The notes: generated from the sequence alone by a model not told the origin. Positions 8,682-17,497 are shown, counted from the stretch's first letter. The stretch: 64,000 nucleotides of DNA from Vibrio diazotrophicus (GCF_038452265.1 NZ_CP151842.1:3224001-3288000), one strand, 5' to 3'. Program-made: numbers and translations.

Positions 8682-9211
8682 CACATTTTATCTAATACGA
8701 TCCACTGAGTCGCTGAAAAAGCTTCGCGAAATAGATCAGGTTTAATGGAGTGACGAATAGATTCACTAGGAAGACCATGACGACAGCGCTGCCAATCCGG
8801 TTGTTCTGATTGTGGCGGTTGATCATTCTCCACGCTATCCAGCGGCACTATCTCATGTCTAATGTCTAAACGTGTTGGAATACTATTGCGCGCCAAATAC
8901 TCAATCACCACTGCTTTATCGTGAAAGTAGTAGTTCATGTTGACGGATAGCTTGTCGACATGGTGCAGCTGACACCACTGTTCTATTCGATCATGGCGAT
9001 GACGAAACTTCCACTGAGCCTCAGAAACATCCAACGGCTCACCATTGTTAATCAGTTCCAGCTTACCTTGATACAACACCTTATCCGCATACAGAAGTTC
9101 AAACTTCTCCGGATTCTGGCATGCGACTCGCAGTGTCCACTGGTGGTAGTTAATATCAAGCGGACTGTGAACATCGAAGCCCGGCTCTGTTTTAGATTCG
9201 TCAACCGCCAT
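8681..9211 (-). CDS. Uncharacterised protein of the arabinose operon
   Basis: I do not recognise this 176-residue protein. It has no signal peptide or membrane segment and looks like a soluble, mostly beta-strand protein rich in H, Q, D and R, with an unusual density of histidines (for example R-H-R-H-D-R and L-H-H-V). It lies between araA and araC on the same strand and its stop codon overlaps the araC start, so it is probably read with the arabinose operon. A role in sugar handling, such as a mutarotase-like or sensory accessory protein, is only suggested by location. A 12-bp hairpin precedes it. Confidence 0.75.
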   Translation of the reverse strand: MAVDESKTEPGFDVHSPLDINYHQWTLRVACQNPEKFELLYADKVLYQGKLELINNGEPLDVSEAQWKFRHRHDRIEQWCQLHHVDKLSVNMNYYFHDKAVVIEYLARNSIPTRLDIRHEIVPLDSVENDQPPQSEQPDWQRCRHGLPSESIRHSIKPDLFREAFSATQWIVLDKM

Positions 9212-9227
9212 AAATACCTCTACAACC

Positions 9228-9259
9228 TCTCCCTCACAGCCGTATCACTGTGAGGGAGA
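9228..9259. repeat. Perfect 12-bp hairpin between araA and the unknown gene
   Basis: TCTCCCTCACAG (9228-9239) and CTGTGAGGGAGA (9248-9259) form a perfect 12-bp stem with an eight-base loop. It lies in the minus-strand transcript between the araA stop (9269) and the next start codon (9211). No T run follows. It probably acts as a REP-like stem that protects the upstream araBDA message or reduces readthrough into the downstream genes. Confidence 0.7.
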
Positions 9260-9268
9260 ATCTATCGA

Positions 9269-10771
9269 TTAAACACCTGAAGCTAGACGGTAGTACAAGC
9301 TGTTCGTTTTCAGCTCTTGCTTAAACTTACGAGTCTCAGTGCTTTCGTCGATCACAACCATTTCCATTCCCAGAATGTCCGCATAATCCGCCAACATATC
9401 CACACTCACCTGTTGGCTGTACGCACTGTGGTGCGCGCCACCCGCGTGAATCCAAGTCGCCGCAGCCACTTGTAGGTTTGGCATTGGTTCCCATAACGCG
9501 TGTGCAACTGGAAGATGAGGCATGCTTTGCGGTGGAGCAACGGTTTTCAACGTGTTCACTACCATGCGGAAGCGATTCCCAAGATCAATCACAGACACGT
9601 TTAGCGCATTGCCTTCTTTACCGCTGAACAGCAAACGAGGAACATCACACTTCAATCCAATGGTATGACGGTGGATTTCGAGACGAGGTTTGGCTGCCGC
9701 AATTGACGGACACACTTCTAGCATGTGCGCGCCTAATGCTTGGTCAGTGGCACCGAAGTTATAGGTGTAGTCTTCCATAAATGAAGTACCACCTTGGCGA
9801 CCTTTACCCATCTGCTTCATGATGTGAACCATTGCAGAAGTCTTCCAGTCACCTTCACCGCCGTAACCAAAGCCTTTCGCCATTAGACGTTGTGTTGCAA
9901 GGCCTGGCAGAGAACCCAAACCGGTTAGGTTTTCGAAGGTGTTAGTAAATGCGCTGGCACCTACGTCAGTTAAGAAACGTTCCATACCCATTTCTAGGCG
10001 TGCTTCGTGCTGCATCAGTTTTAGCAGAGCGGCATCTGTCAGCAGCTCAGGTTTCATTTCATAGGTTGATGCGTATTCATCAAGCAGACGAGAGACATCC
10101 GCATCCGAAACTGATTGAACCGCTTCAGTCAGTTCACCCAAGCCGTAAGCGTTCACTTCGTAGCCGAACTGGATTTGAGCAGAAACTTTGTTGCCTTCGG
10201 TGACCGCAACTTGGCGCATGTTGTCACCAAAACGCGCCACTTTAAGATTCTGACCAGCGTTAATACCGATAGCAGCGCGGCACCAGTCATCAATTTCCGC
10301 GTGAACATTTGGATTCTGCCAGTGACCAACCACCACTTTACGGTCAATCCCCATACGAGTACCGATAAAGCCAAACTCACGACAACCATGAGCACTTTGG
10401 TGAGTGTTCATGTAGTTCATGTCAATGTCGTCCCAAGGAAGTGCGGCATTGAACTGAGTATGCAGATGAAGGAATGGTTTGTTCAGTTGAGATAGACCCG
10501 CAATCCACATTTTCGCTGGAGAGAAGGTGTGCATCCAAAGCACCAAACCAACACAGTCAGGATCGTTGTTCGCCGCACGGCACACATTTAAGATTTCATC
10601 AGGAGACTTCACCGTACCTTTATCTAGCATAGGTACTGAGATAGCGTTGCTTTGATTGAAACTAGCAACGATCTGCGCGCTGTCTTGCGCGACATTTTCT
10701 AACACTTTTGGTCCGTATAGCGTTTGTGAACCAGTGACAAACCAAACTTGTTTTTCATTAAATACTTTCAT
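9269..10771 (-). CDS. araA: L-arabinose isomerase
   Basis: AraA converts L-arabinose to L-ribulose in the cytoplasm, the first step of catabolism, and needs a divalent metal. The 500-residue length equals that of E. coli AraA. Family signatures include V-W-F-V-T-G-S-Q-x-L-Y-G-P near the N-terminus, W-M-H-T-F-S-P-A-K-M-W, and the metal-ligand regions E-G-D-W-K-T-S-A-M and F-M-E-D-Y-T-Y. The gene follows araD with three bases between stop and start, in the order araB-araD-araA, which differs from araBAD in E. coli. Confidence 0.98.
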   Translation of the reverse strand: MKVFNEKQVWFVTGSQTLYGPKVLENVAQDSAQIVASFNQSNAISVPMLDKGTVKSPDEILNVCRAANNDPDCVGLVLWMHTFSPAKMWIAGLSQLNKPFLHLHTQFNAALPWDDIDMNYMNTHQSAHGCREFGFIGTRMGIDRKVVVGHWQNPNVHAEIDDWCRAAIGINAGQNLKVARFGDNMRQVAVTEGNKVSAQIQFGYEVNAYGLGELTEAVQSVSDADVSRLLDEYASTYEMKPELLTDAALLKLMQHEARLEMGMERFLTDVGASAFTNTFENLTGLGSLPGLATQRLMAKGFGYGGEGDWKTSAMVHIMKQMGKGRQGGTSFMEDYTYNFGATDQALGAHMLEVCPSIAAAKPRLEIHRHTIGLKCDVPRLLFSGKEGNALNVSVIDLGNRFRMVVNTLKTVAPPQSMPHLPVAHALWEPMPNLQVAAATWIHAGGAHHSAYSQQVSVDMLADYADILGMEMVVIDESTETRKFKQELKTNSLYYRLASGV

Positions 10772-10774
10772 GAC

Positions 10775-11506
10775 TTACCCTTTATTCTTAGCTGACTGAC
10801 CGTAATAAGCATTCGCTCCGTGTTTACGTAGATAATGCTTGTCGAGCAATGCTTGATTGATATATTCCACCGCAGGATTGATCTGCAGAGTTTGCATGGC
10901 CATACCGGCAACAACCTCTGTCACTACTGCGTTGTGCACCGCTTGATGAGCATCTTTGCCCCAGCAGAACGGCGCGTGTTCTTTGACGAGAATTCCCGGA
11001 ACTGCAATTGGGTCGTTGTCGCCGATGGTTTCTGCGATCACTAGACCAGTATTCAGTTCATAATCGGAAGCGATCTCTTGATTGGTTAGCGCACGAGTAC
11101 ATGGAATGCTGCCGTAGAAGTAATCCGCATGAGTGGTGCCTAAAGCAGGAATCGCTTTACCCGCTTGCGCCCAAGCGGTTGCTTGTGGTGAATGGGTATG
11201 AACCACACCGCCGATTTTGGCGTAGGTACGATAGAGAACGAGGTGCGTTGCGGTGTCAGAAGACGGATTCAGCCCGCCTTCCACCACATTGCCTTGCAGA
11301 TCGACCACCACCATGTTTTCGGCGCTTAAATCTTCGTAAGCCACACCGCTTGGTTTAATGACAACCAAACCAGATTCTCGGTCGATAGCCGACACATTGC
11401 CCCAAGTGAACGTCACCAGCTTGTGACGTTCGAGATCCAAGTTAGCTTGCCACACATCATGGCGAAGCTTTTTCAGGCGCTCTTGTTGGTTCAACAAATC
11501 ACCCAT
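10775..11506 (-). CDS. araD: L-ribulose-5-phosphate 4-epimerase
   Basis: AraD interconverts L-ribulose 5-phosphate and D-xylulose 5-phosphate, feeding the pentose phosphate pathway. It is a class II aldolase-fold zinc enzyme. The 243-residue protein shows F-T-W-G-N-V-S, I-K-P-S-G, S-S-D-T-x-T-H, the zinc histidines in V-V-H-T-H-S, T-T-H-A-D-Y-F-Y-G and the C-terminal L-D-K-H-Y-x-R-K-H-G-A. The ATG at 11506 is preceded by AGGAGCG inside the end of araB and overlaps the araB stop by eight bases; a start six codons upstream has no such site. Confidence 0.97.
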   Translation of the reverse strand: MGDLLNQQERLKKLRHDVWQANLDLERHKLVTFTWGNVSAIDRESGLVVIKPSGVAYEDLSAENMVVVDLQGNVVEGGLNPSSDTATHLVLYRTYAKIGGVVHTHSPQATAWAQAGKAIPALGTTHADYFYGSIPCTRALTNQEIASDYELNTGLVIAETIGDNDPIAVPGILVKEHAPFCWGKDAHQAVHNAVVTEVVAGMAMQTLQINPAVEYINQALLDKHYLRKHGANAYYGQSAKNKG

Positions 11507-13202
11507 GATTACGCTCCTGAGCATGTTTTGCTTCAGAGATTTGCTCTAGGTGTTGACCCAGTTCACGGTAAGCAGAGTAACGTTGTTCACGTAGCACTTT
11601 TGCTGCCGCATTCGGCTTGTAAACTTGGCTGATTGGGCTAGCCATCGCTTTCTGTGCTTGCTGAGCATCGTCGTAAATACCTGCGGCAACCGCGGCGAAA
11701 ATAGCAGCACCCAAGGCACAACATTGCTCAGAGCTCGCTACCGCAATATCACGGCCGATAACGTCTGCACACATCTGCATCACGTAAGGCGACTTTTGCG
11801 AAATACCGCCGATAGCGATAACGCGCTCTACGTCCATGCCTTGGTCAACAAAGCAATCAACAATCGCTTTCGCGCCGTGAGCGGTTGATTCAACCAGAGC
11901 AGCAAACATCGCTGGTGCGGTTGAACCCAAGTTCAAATCGGTAACTGCGCCTTTGAGGCGTTGGTTGGCGTAAGGAGTACGACGACCGTTGTGCCAGTCC
12001 ATTGCCAGTGGCGAGTTGTCGTTGAATCCATATTGCTGCGCAGAATCCGCAAGCATTGGAATAATCGCTTTATCCAATTGCTCCATCACTTTGGCCGCTT
12101 CTGGATTGGTTTTCGCTAATGCTTGAAGTGGCCACATCAGCACGCGCTTATACCAAGCGTAAACATCGCCGAATGCCGACTGACCAGCTTCCAGTGCCAT
12201 CAAACTTGGCAAGGCACTGCCTTTGACCTGACCACAAATACCGTGAATGGTGCGGTCGCCAACTTGGTCTGCATCAACCATTAAAATGTCGCAAGTAGAG
12301 GTACCAATCACTTTTACCAAGTCATGTTTACCAGCACCTGCACCGACAGCCCCCATATGACAGTCGAACTCGCCGACCGCAATGGCTAAACCAGCAGGCA
12401 AGCCCAGTTTTTCAGCCCACTCTTGTGTTAAGTAACCTGCGACATCTTCAGAGGTATAAACCTCATCAAACATACGCTCACGAATACCATCAAGAGTTGG
12501 CGAAATTGCAGAGAGGAATTTTTGATCCGGTAGGCCACCCCAGCTGTCATGCCACATCGCTTTATGACCAGCAGCACAGATACCGTGGCGGAACTTGCTT
12601 GGGTGTTCGTTGCCAGACAGCAGCGCTGGGATCCAGTCACACAGTTCCACCCAACTATGAGCGGCTTTCGCTACTTGTTCGTCTTGTTCACTGACCCAAG
12701 CCGCTTTTGCCCAGAACCATTCTGATGAGTAAATACCACCAATGTATTTGGTGTAGTCGATGAACTCGCCACCGTGAGCCAGTTCATTAATCAAATCCGC
12801 TTTGGATACTGAAGTATGGTCTTTCCACAAAATGAACATCGCGTTCGGGTTTTCTGCAAATTCAGGTAACAACGCTAAGACATTACCTTGCGCATCAACG
12901 GGGGCTGGCGTAGAGCCAGTTGTATCGACACCGATACCCACTACAGACTGAGCAATGTCCGCAGGAACTTGTTCAAGCGCTTCACGTATCGCTTGAGTCA
13001 TCGCTTCTATGTAGTCTTTCGGGTGGTGACGAAACTGAGATTGCTCAGGCTCGTTATACTGGCCTTCCATCCAACGTGGGTAGTAAGTGACACCAGATGC
13101 CACCTCCTCACCACTAACAGCGTTGACCAATAATGCACGCACCGAATCCGAACCAAAGTCCAGACCAATCACGTGTGCAGGTTGTGTCGCTAAATGCTTC
13201 AT
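11499..13202 (-). CDS. araB: Ribulokinase
   Basis: AraB phosphorylates L-ribulose with ATP to L-ribulose 5-phosphate. It belongs to the FGGY carbohydrate kinase family: the N-terminal I-G-L-D-F-G-S-D-S-V-R phosphate-binding strand and C-terminal G-G-I-S-Q-K-S segment are visible, and the 567-residue length matches E. coli AraB. The start at 13202 has GGAG six bases upstream; an in-frame start at 13268 would run through the promoter. It is the first gene of araB-araD-araA and follows a pair of AraC-type half-sites by about 60 bp. Confidence 0.97.
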   Translation of the reverse strand: MKHLATQPAHVIGLDFGSDSVRALLVNAVSGEEVASGVTYYPRWMEGQYNEPEQSQFRHHPKDYIEAMTQAIREALEQVPADIAQSVVGIGVDTTGSTPAPVDAQGNVLALLPEFAENPNAMFILWKDHTSVSKADLINELAHGGEFIDYTKYIGGIYSSEWFWAKAAWVSEQDEQVAKAAHSWVELCDWIPALLSGNEHPSKFRHGICAAGHKAMWHDSWGGLPDQKFLSAISPTLDGIRERMFDEVYTSEDVAGYLTQEWAEKLGLPAGLAIAVGEFDCHMGAVGAGAGKHDLVKVIGTSTCDILMVDADQVGDRTIHGICGQVKGSALPSLMALEAGQSAFGDVYAWYKRVLMWPLQALAKTNPEAAKVMEQLDKAIIPMLADSAQQYGFNDNSPLAMDWHNGRRTPYANQRLKGAVTDLNLGSTAPAMFAALVESTAHGAKAIVDCFVDQGMDVERVIAIGGISQKSPYVMQMCADVIGRDIAVASSEQCCALGAAIFAAVAAGIYDDAQQAQKAMASPISQVYKPNAAAKVLREQRYSAYRELGQHLEQISEAKHAQERNHG

Positions 13203-13233
13203 AACAACTCCATGTAGGGTGATATTTTTGTTT

Positions 13234-13298
13234 GTTATACCCCTGCATGGATGATTCAGCCATGACATTGCCTGCTAGATGTATGGACAAATTCGCCA
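13234..13298 (-). promoter_or_regulatory. araB promoter with tandem AraC half-sites (I1-I2 type)
   Basis: On the minus strand a strong half-site TGGC-N7-TCCATA (13282-13298) is followed by a weaker TAGC-N7-GTCATG (13261-13277), start points exactly 21 bp apart. This is the spacing and same-direction layout of E. coli araI1-araI2 (consensus TAGC-N7-TCCATA). A poor -35 (TCATGG, 13260-13265) overlaps the weak half-site, as in pBAD, and a -10 TATAAC (13234-13239) lies about 30 bp before the araB start. A further TGGC-N7-TCCATG (13246-13262) overlaps this promoter. Confidence 0.75.
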
Positions 13299-13364
13299 AA
13301 TACACATTTCTGTGCAGCTGTTTAAAAAACGTTCTAACCCTTTATAAATAAGGCCAAATCGCGG

Positions 13365-13380
13365 GTGTAAATGATTACAC
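13365..13380. promoter_or_regulatory. 16-bp palindrome in the araB-araF intergenic region
   Basis: GTGTAAATGATTACAC is a palindrome apart from its central bases, midway between the two AraC operators. It resembles a weak CRP-type or other dimer-binding site (GTGTA-N6-TACAC) but does not match the CRP consensus TGTGA-N6-TCACA well. The protein that binds it is unknown. Confidence 0.45.
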
Positions 13381-13433
13381 TTGCCCCAAAAGTAATCAGA
13401 AATGCACTAAAACGTAACATTTGAGATCACCAT

Positions 13434-13498
13434 CATGTTCACCTCCGCTAAATGAATGGACAAAATTGCTACATTTTTTTGGTGTGATTTCCATCACT
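13434..13498 (+). promoter_or_regulatory. araFGH regulatory region: AraC half-site pair plus CRP site
   Basis: Two AraC-type half-sites, TAGC-N7-AACATG (13434-13450) and TAGC-N7-TCCATT (13455-13471), again start 21 bp apart and read on the minus strand. Eleven bases beyond the second is a near-consensus CRP site, TGTGA-N6-TCACT (13483-13498). They lie 70-130 bp before the araF start. The half-sites point away from araF, an arrangement that differs from the araB promoter and could serve activation of araF, looping with the araB operator, or both. Confidence 0.72.
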
Positions 13499-13565
13499 TC
13501 AACTTCAAATTAAATCTTCAAAGATGTCGGTGAAACAAACCCCCTACCCAGCGGATGGAATAACA

Positions 13566-14564
13566 ATGAAACTAAAAACCTTAATAACAGCAACAGCCTT
13601 ATCAGGGCTGACTCTACTTAGCGCTTCTGCCAATGCATTCTTTGGTTCAAGCGACGACATGCGACTAGGCTACCTAGTTAAACAGCCAGAAGAACCATGG
13701 TTCCAAACGGAATGGTCATTTGCAGAGAAAGCCGGCAAAGACTTAGGTTTTGAAGTGGTAAAAATGGCTGTGCCAGATGGTGAAAAAACATTGAACGCTA
13801 TCGATACTCTTGCCGCTCAAGGCGCGAAGGGTTTCGTTATCTGTACTCCTGACCCTAAATTAGGTCCAGCAATCATGGCGAAAGCAAAAAGCTATGATCT
13901 TAAAGTCGTGACCGTTGATGACCAATTCCTAAACGCTAAAGGCGAGCCTATGGTTGACGTACCTTTGGTTATGATGGCAGCAACCGCTATCGGTGAGCGC
14001 CAAGGTTCTGAACTTTATAAAGAAATGACAAAACGCAACTGGGACGTTTCTACAACAGGTGTAATGGCAATCACTGCTGATGAGCTAGACACTGCACGTC
14101 GTCGTGTTGATGGTTCTATCTCTGCTCTAAAACAAGCGGGTTTCCCAGAAGGTCAAATCTATCGCGTACCAACAAAAACTAACGACATCCCAGGAGCGCT
14201 CGACGCTGCAAACTCTCTACTTGTTCAATACCCAAATGTTAAACAATGGCTTGTGGTTGGTATGAACGATAACACTGTTCTTGGTGGCATCCGTGCGACT
14301 GAAGGTCAAGGCTTCGGTGCTGACAACATTATCGGTATTGGTATCAACGGTGTAGATGCGGTGAACGAACTGGCTAAAGCAAATGCTACTGGCTTCTACG
14401 GCTCTCTACTTCCAAGCCCAGACGTACACGGCTACAAGAGTATTGAATCACTTTACAAATGGGTAAAAGACGGCGTTGAACCAAGTAAATTCGTTGAAGT
14501 TACTGACGTAGTTCTTATCACTCGTGACAACTTCAAAGACGAACTAGCGAAAAAAGGGCTATAA
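13566..14564 (+). CDS. araF: L-arabinose ABC transporter substrate-binding protein
   Basis: AraF is the periplasmic L-arabinose-binding protein. The 332-residue precursor has a Sec signal peptide (MKLKTLITATALSGLTLLSA, cleaved near A-N-A) and a mature chain very like E. coli AraF: L-V-K-Q-P-E-E-P-W-F-Q-T-E-W, V-P-D-G-E-K-T-L-N-A-I-D, I-C-T-P-D-P-K-L-G and Y-G-S-L-L-P-S-P-D-V-H-G-Y. The ATG at 13566, with a purine-rich GGATGGA before it, begins the signal peptide; an upstream in-frame ATG would spoil it. First gene of araFGH. Confidence 0.97.
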   Translation: MKLKTLITATALSGLTLLSASANAFFGSSDDMRLGYLVKQPEEPWFQTEWSFAEKAGKDLGFEVVKMAVPDGEKTLNAIDTLAAQGAKGFVICTPDPKLGPAIMAKAKSYDLKVVTVDDQFLNAKGEPMVDVPLVMMAATAIGERQGSELYKEMTKRNWDVSTTGVMAITADELDTARRRVDGSISALKQAGFPEGQIYRVPTKTNDIPGALDAANSLLVQYPNVKQWLVVGMNDNTVLGGIRATEGQGFGADNIIGIGINGVDAVNELAKANATGFYGSLLPSPDVHGYKSIESLYKWVKDGVEPSKFVEVTDVVLITRDNFKDELAKKGL

Positions 14565-14574
14565 GCTCAATTTC

Positions 14575-14599
14575 GGTGACGGCTACTTTGGCCGTCACC
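14575..14599. repeat. Stem-loop between araF and araG
   Basis: GGTGACGGC (14575-14583) pairs perfectly with GCCGTCACC (14591-14599), nine base pairs with a seven-base loop. It lies 11 bases after the araF stop codon and is followed by CTCTTGA, not a T run. Such stems after binding-protein genes commonly protect the upstream message so that the binding protein is made in excess over the permease. Confidence 0.75.
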
Positions 14600-14624
14600 C
14601 TCTTGATTTAACGGAGAGAATGTC

Positions 14625-16139
14625 ATGGCGAAGTCCCCTTCTTACATAGAGTTTTGTAATATTTCGAAGCACTTCCCAGGTGTAAAAGCACTGAACAACG
14701 TCAGTTTCCGCGCAAGCGCAGGCAGTGTTCACGCTTTAATGGGAGAAAACGGTGCAGGAAAATCAACTCTACTTAAAACCTTGAGTGGGTTCCACCAGCC
14801 AACAGAAGGTCATATCGCGATTGACGGTAAAGAAATCAACCTTACCTCAACCAACGATGCACTTGAGCACGGTATCGCTATTATCTACCAAGAACTGAAC
14901 TTAGTTCCTGAGCTAACCGTTGCTGAAAATATTTATCTTGGGCAGCTTCCAACCAAAGGTGGCCGAGTGGATACCGAAACGCTAAACAAAAATGCACGTG
15001 TGCAGTTAGAGCGTCTCGGTGAAACTTTCGACCCTGCATGCCAACTAAAAGAATTATCTATCGGCCAATGGCAAATGGTGGAAATCGCCAAAGCCCTTAG
15101 CCGCAACGCGCAAATTATCGCGTTCGATGAACCGACCAGTAGCTTGTCTCAGCGTGAGATCCAAAACCTGTTCAAGGTTATCCGTGAGTTAAGAGATGCT
15201 GGCAAAGTCATCATGTATGTCTCTCACCGTATGGAAGAGATTTTCGATCTCTGTGATGCCATTACCATCTTCAAAGATGGTCAACACGTTCGTTCATTTG
15301 AAGACATGTCGGAACTGACTCACGATCGTCTCGTAGAACTGATGGTTGGCCGCGAAATTAACGACATCTACAACTACCGCTCTAGAGAACTGGGCAAAAG
15401 TGGCTTACGCCTAGAAAACATTCAAGGCCCTGGGCTTTCTGCTCCGGTTTCATTGGATATCAAACAAGGTGAAATTCTTGGCTTGTTTGGTCTTGTCGGC
15501 GCGGGACGTACCGAACTGACCCGCTTGGTGTTTGGTGCGGAACGTAAAACGGCGGGCGACCTTTACCTTCACGATGTGAAAATTGGCATTAAATCGCCAC
15601 AAGACGCGATTCGGGCAGGCATAACTCTTTGCTCTGAAGACCGCAAAGCACATGGCATTGTGCCAATCATGTCGGTGCAAGAAAACACCAACATCAGTGC
15701 ACGTCCATGGCACCTTAAATTTAACAGCCTGATCGATTTCGGTTGGGAAAAAGAGAACGCAACCAAGCAAAAAAAAGCATTGAATGTTAAGGCAGCATCA
15801 CTTGAACAGCCTATCGGCAAACTGTCTGGCGGTAACCAACAAAAAGTGATTCTTGGTCGTTGGTTGTCTACCGCGATGAGCGTGATCTTACTGGATGAAC
15901 CGACACGCGGTATCGATGTGGGTGCAAAATCTGAAATTTACGAATTGATTTTTAAGCTGGCGGAAAACGGAGTCACCGTATTGGTCGTTTCCAGCGATTT
16001 ACCTGAAGTGTTGGGGATCTCTGACCGCATACTTGTCATGAAAGATGGCGCAGTAACGGGCGAACTTCAACGAGATGAATTTAACGAACAAACTGCTCTT
16101 CGTCTTGCGATGCTCGACAAAGAGTCAGCAGCAGCTTAA
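14625..16139 (+). CDS. araG: L-arabinose ABC transporter ATP-binding protein
   Basis: AraG powers arabinose import with two ATPase halves in one chain. The 504-residue protein has a first Walker A (G-E-N-G-A-G-K-S-T), a Q-loop, an L-S-I-G-Q signature and Walker B (I-I-A-F-D-E-P-T) in the N-terminal half. The second half has a degenerate P-loop (G-L-V-G-A-G-R-T-E), L-S-G-G-N-Q-Q-K signature and V-I-L-L-D-E-P-T-R-G-I-D-V-G-A. This is the standard pentose/ribose importer layout. ATG follows CGGAGAGAATGTC. Confidence 0.96.
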   Translation: MAKSPSYIEFCNISKHFPGVKALNNVSFRASAGSVHALMGENGAGKSTLLKTLSGFHQPTEGHIAIDGKEINLTSTNDALEHGIAIIYQELNLVPELTVAENIYLGQLPTKGGRVDTETLNKNARVQLERLGETFDPACQLKELSIGQWQMVEIAKALSRNAQIIAFDEPTSSLSQREIQNLFKVIRELRDAGKVIMYVSHRMEEIFDLCDAITIFKDGQHVRSFEDMSELTHDRLVELMVGREINDIYNYRSRELGKSGLRLENIQGPGLSAPVSLDIKQGEILGLFGLVGAGRTELTRLVFGAERKTAGDLYLHDVKIGIKSPQDAIRAGITLCSEDRKAHGIVPIMSVQENTNISARPWHLKFNSLIDFGWEKENATKQKKALNVKAASLEQPIGKLSGGNQQKVILGRWLSTAMSVILLDEPTRGIDVGAKSEIYELIFKLAENGVTVLVVSSDLPEVLGISDRILVMKDGAVTGELQRDEFNEQTALRLAMLDKESAAA

Positions 16140-16156
16140 ACCTGAGGAATATCATT

Positions 16157-17143
16157 ATGTCTTTATCTAGCCCTACTAAAGCGATGGCATCAGAGGAGAA
16201 ATCCGGCGGATTTCACTTCTCTAAAATCTGGGACAAATTTGGAATGCTGATGGTGTTTGCAGGTCTGTTTCTGCTTTGCGCACTGTTTGTTCCTTACTTC
16301 GCAACCTTCATCAATATGAAAGGCCTAGGCTTGGCGATTTCAATGAGCGGTATGGTGGCGTGCGCCATGTTGTTCTGTCTGGCTTGTGGCGACTTGGACC
16401 TTTCCGTTGCCTCTATTATTGCCTGTTCTGGCGTTGTAACCGCAGTGGCTATCAACGCTACAAGTAGCGTGGTTCTCGGCATCGGTGCTGGCTTGCTTTC
16501 TGGTGTGGTATTTGGTCTGCTAAACGGCTTCGTTATCGCCAAACTGCAAATCAACGCACTGATCACGACACTGGCAACGATGCAAATTGCCCGTGGTCTA
16601 GGCTATATCATCTCTGACGGTAAAGCCGTAGGTATCACAGAAGAGAGCTTCTTCACCCTTGGCAACTCTTCTATTCTGGGTATCCCGACTCCAATATGGT
16701 TAACGCTGATCACTTTCGGTGTGTTTGCTTTCCTTCTCAACCGCACCGTATATGGCCGCAACACACTGGCGATTGGCGGTAATGAAGAAGCGGCACGTCT
16801 GGCGGGTGTGAATGTAGTCAAAACCAAGATGATGATTTTCACCATCTCTGGTTTTATCTCTGCACTGGCGGGCGTCATCCTCGCAGCACGTATGACTTCA
16901 GGTCAGCCAATGACTTCTGTTGGTTTCGAGCTAGTGGTTATCTCAGCGTGTGTTTTGGGTGGGGTTTCACTGAAAGGCGGTATTGGTAAAGTTTCTTACG
17001 TTATCGCAGGTGTCCTAATCCTCGGTACAGTAGAAAACGCGATGAACTTGTTGAACATGTCTCCATTTGCTCAATATGTTGTTCGCGGTGCAATTCTGCT
17101 TGCTGCGGTTATTTTCGACCGTTACAAACAGAAATCTCAGTAA
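16157..17143 (+). CDS. araH: L-arabinose ABC transporter permease
   Basis: AraH is the membrane subunit of the arabinose importer. The 328-residue protein has an N-terminal cytoplasmic tail, about eight to ten hydrophobic helices and the sugar-permease family signature (I-G-G-N-E-E-A-A-R-L-A-G-V-N-V) between about residues 205 and 220. It starts 17 bases after araG with a GAGGAATATC ribosome-binding site. The transcript probably ends at the hairpin at 17302. Confidence 0.96.
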   Translation: MSLSSPTKAMASEEKSGGFHFSKIWDKFGMLMVFAGLFLLCALFVPYFATFINMKGLGLAISMSGMVACAMLFCLACGDLDLSVASIIACSGVVTAVAINATSSVVLGIGAGLLSGVVFGLLNGFVIAKLQINALITTLATMQIARGLGYIISDGKAVGITEESFFTLGNSSILGIPTPIWLTLITFGVFAFLLNRTVYGRNTLAIGGNEEAARLAGVNVVKTKMMIFTISGFISALAGVILAARMTSGQPMTSVGFELVVISACVLGGVSLKGGIGKVSYVIAGVLILGTVENAMNLLNMSPFAQYVVRGAILLAAVIFDRYKQKSQ

Positions 17144-17301
17144 AAATATTTACCAAACTATTTGGCATTGCAGATAAGTATCTGTCTGAGTCGATTAATC
17201 ATAGCAATCTCTGTGATTGGGCAAACAAAGAAAGCCATTACGACTGCAATATCAAATAGAAAGGATAAATAAAACCTCCATTTATATACCTTTCTCATGT
17301 T

Positions 17302-17328
17302 GCCCTCTGTTATAAGAGGGCTTTTTTT
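17302..17328 (+). terminator. Intrinsic terminator after araFGH
   Basis: GCCCTCT and AGAGGGC form a seven-base-pair stem (17302-17321) followed by seven T residues. It lies about 160 bases after the araH stop codon, so the araFGH message has an unusually long 3' untranslated tail. Confidence 0.9.
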
Positions 17329-17401
17329 ATTCAAGAAAATAAAGTTCGTAATCGCTACTCAATAAAATGCAATATTTTGATTGCACTTAGGTATTAGTTT
17401 T

Positions 17402-17467
17402 TTGGGAATAAGTTGCTAATAAAATGGACTATTTTGCTACCAAATTTTTTATGTGATTAAAATCTAA
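17402..17467 (+). promoter_or_regulatory. Third AraC-type operator, before the YtfQRT-YjfF-type importer
   Basis: Half-sites TAGC-N7-TCCCAA (17402-17418) and TAGC-N7-TCCATT (17423-17439) start 21 bp apart on the minus strand, as in the other two operators. A degraded CRP-like site TGTGA-N6-TCTAA follows at 17452-17467, 12 bases from the strong half-site, the same geometry as before araF. It lies about 270 bp before the binding-protein gene, implying a long leader. This links the second importer to AraC control; that link is inference. Confidence 0.65.
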
Positions 17468-17497
17468 CCACCGATAATTTATGCGTCTTAATATTTC

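Noticed and set aside
6721..9259. The two short GC-rich hairpins as one repeat family
   Set aside because: The stems (CCCCCTC and TCTCCCTCACAG) share a C/T-rich look but not sequence over their length, so I do not call them copies of one repeat.
13246..13262. Fourth AraC half-site at the araB promoter
   Set aside because: TGGC-N7-TCCATG fits the half-site pattern but overlaps the -35/-10 spacer and has no partner at 21 bp; it may be chance or a repression site, so it is only mentioned with the promoter.
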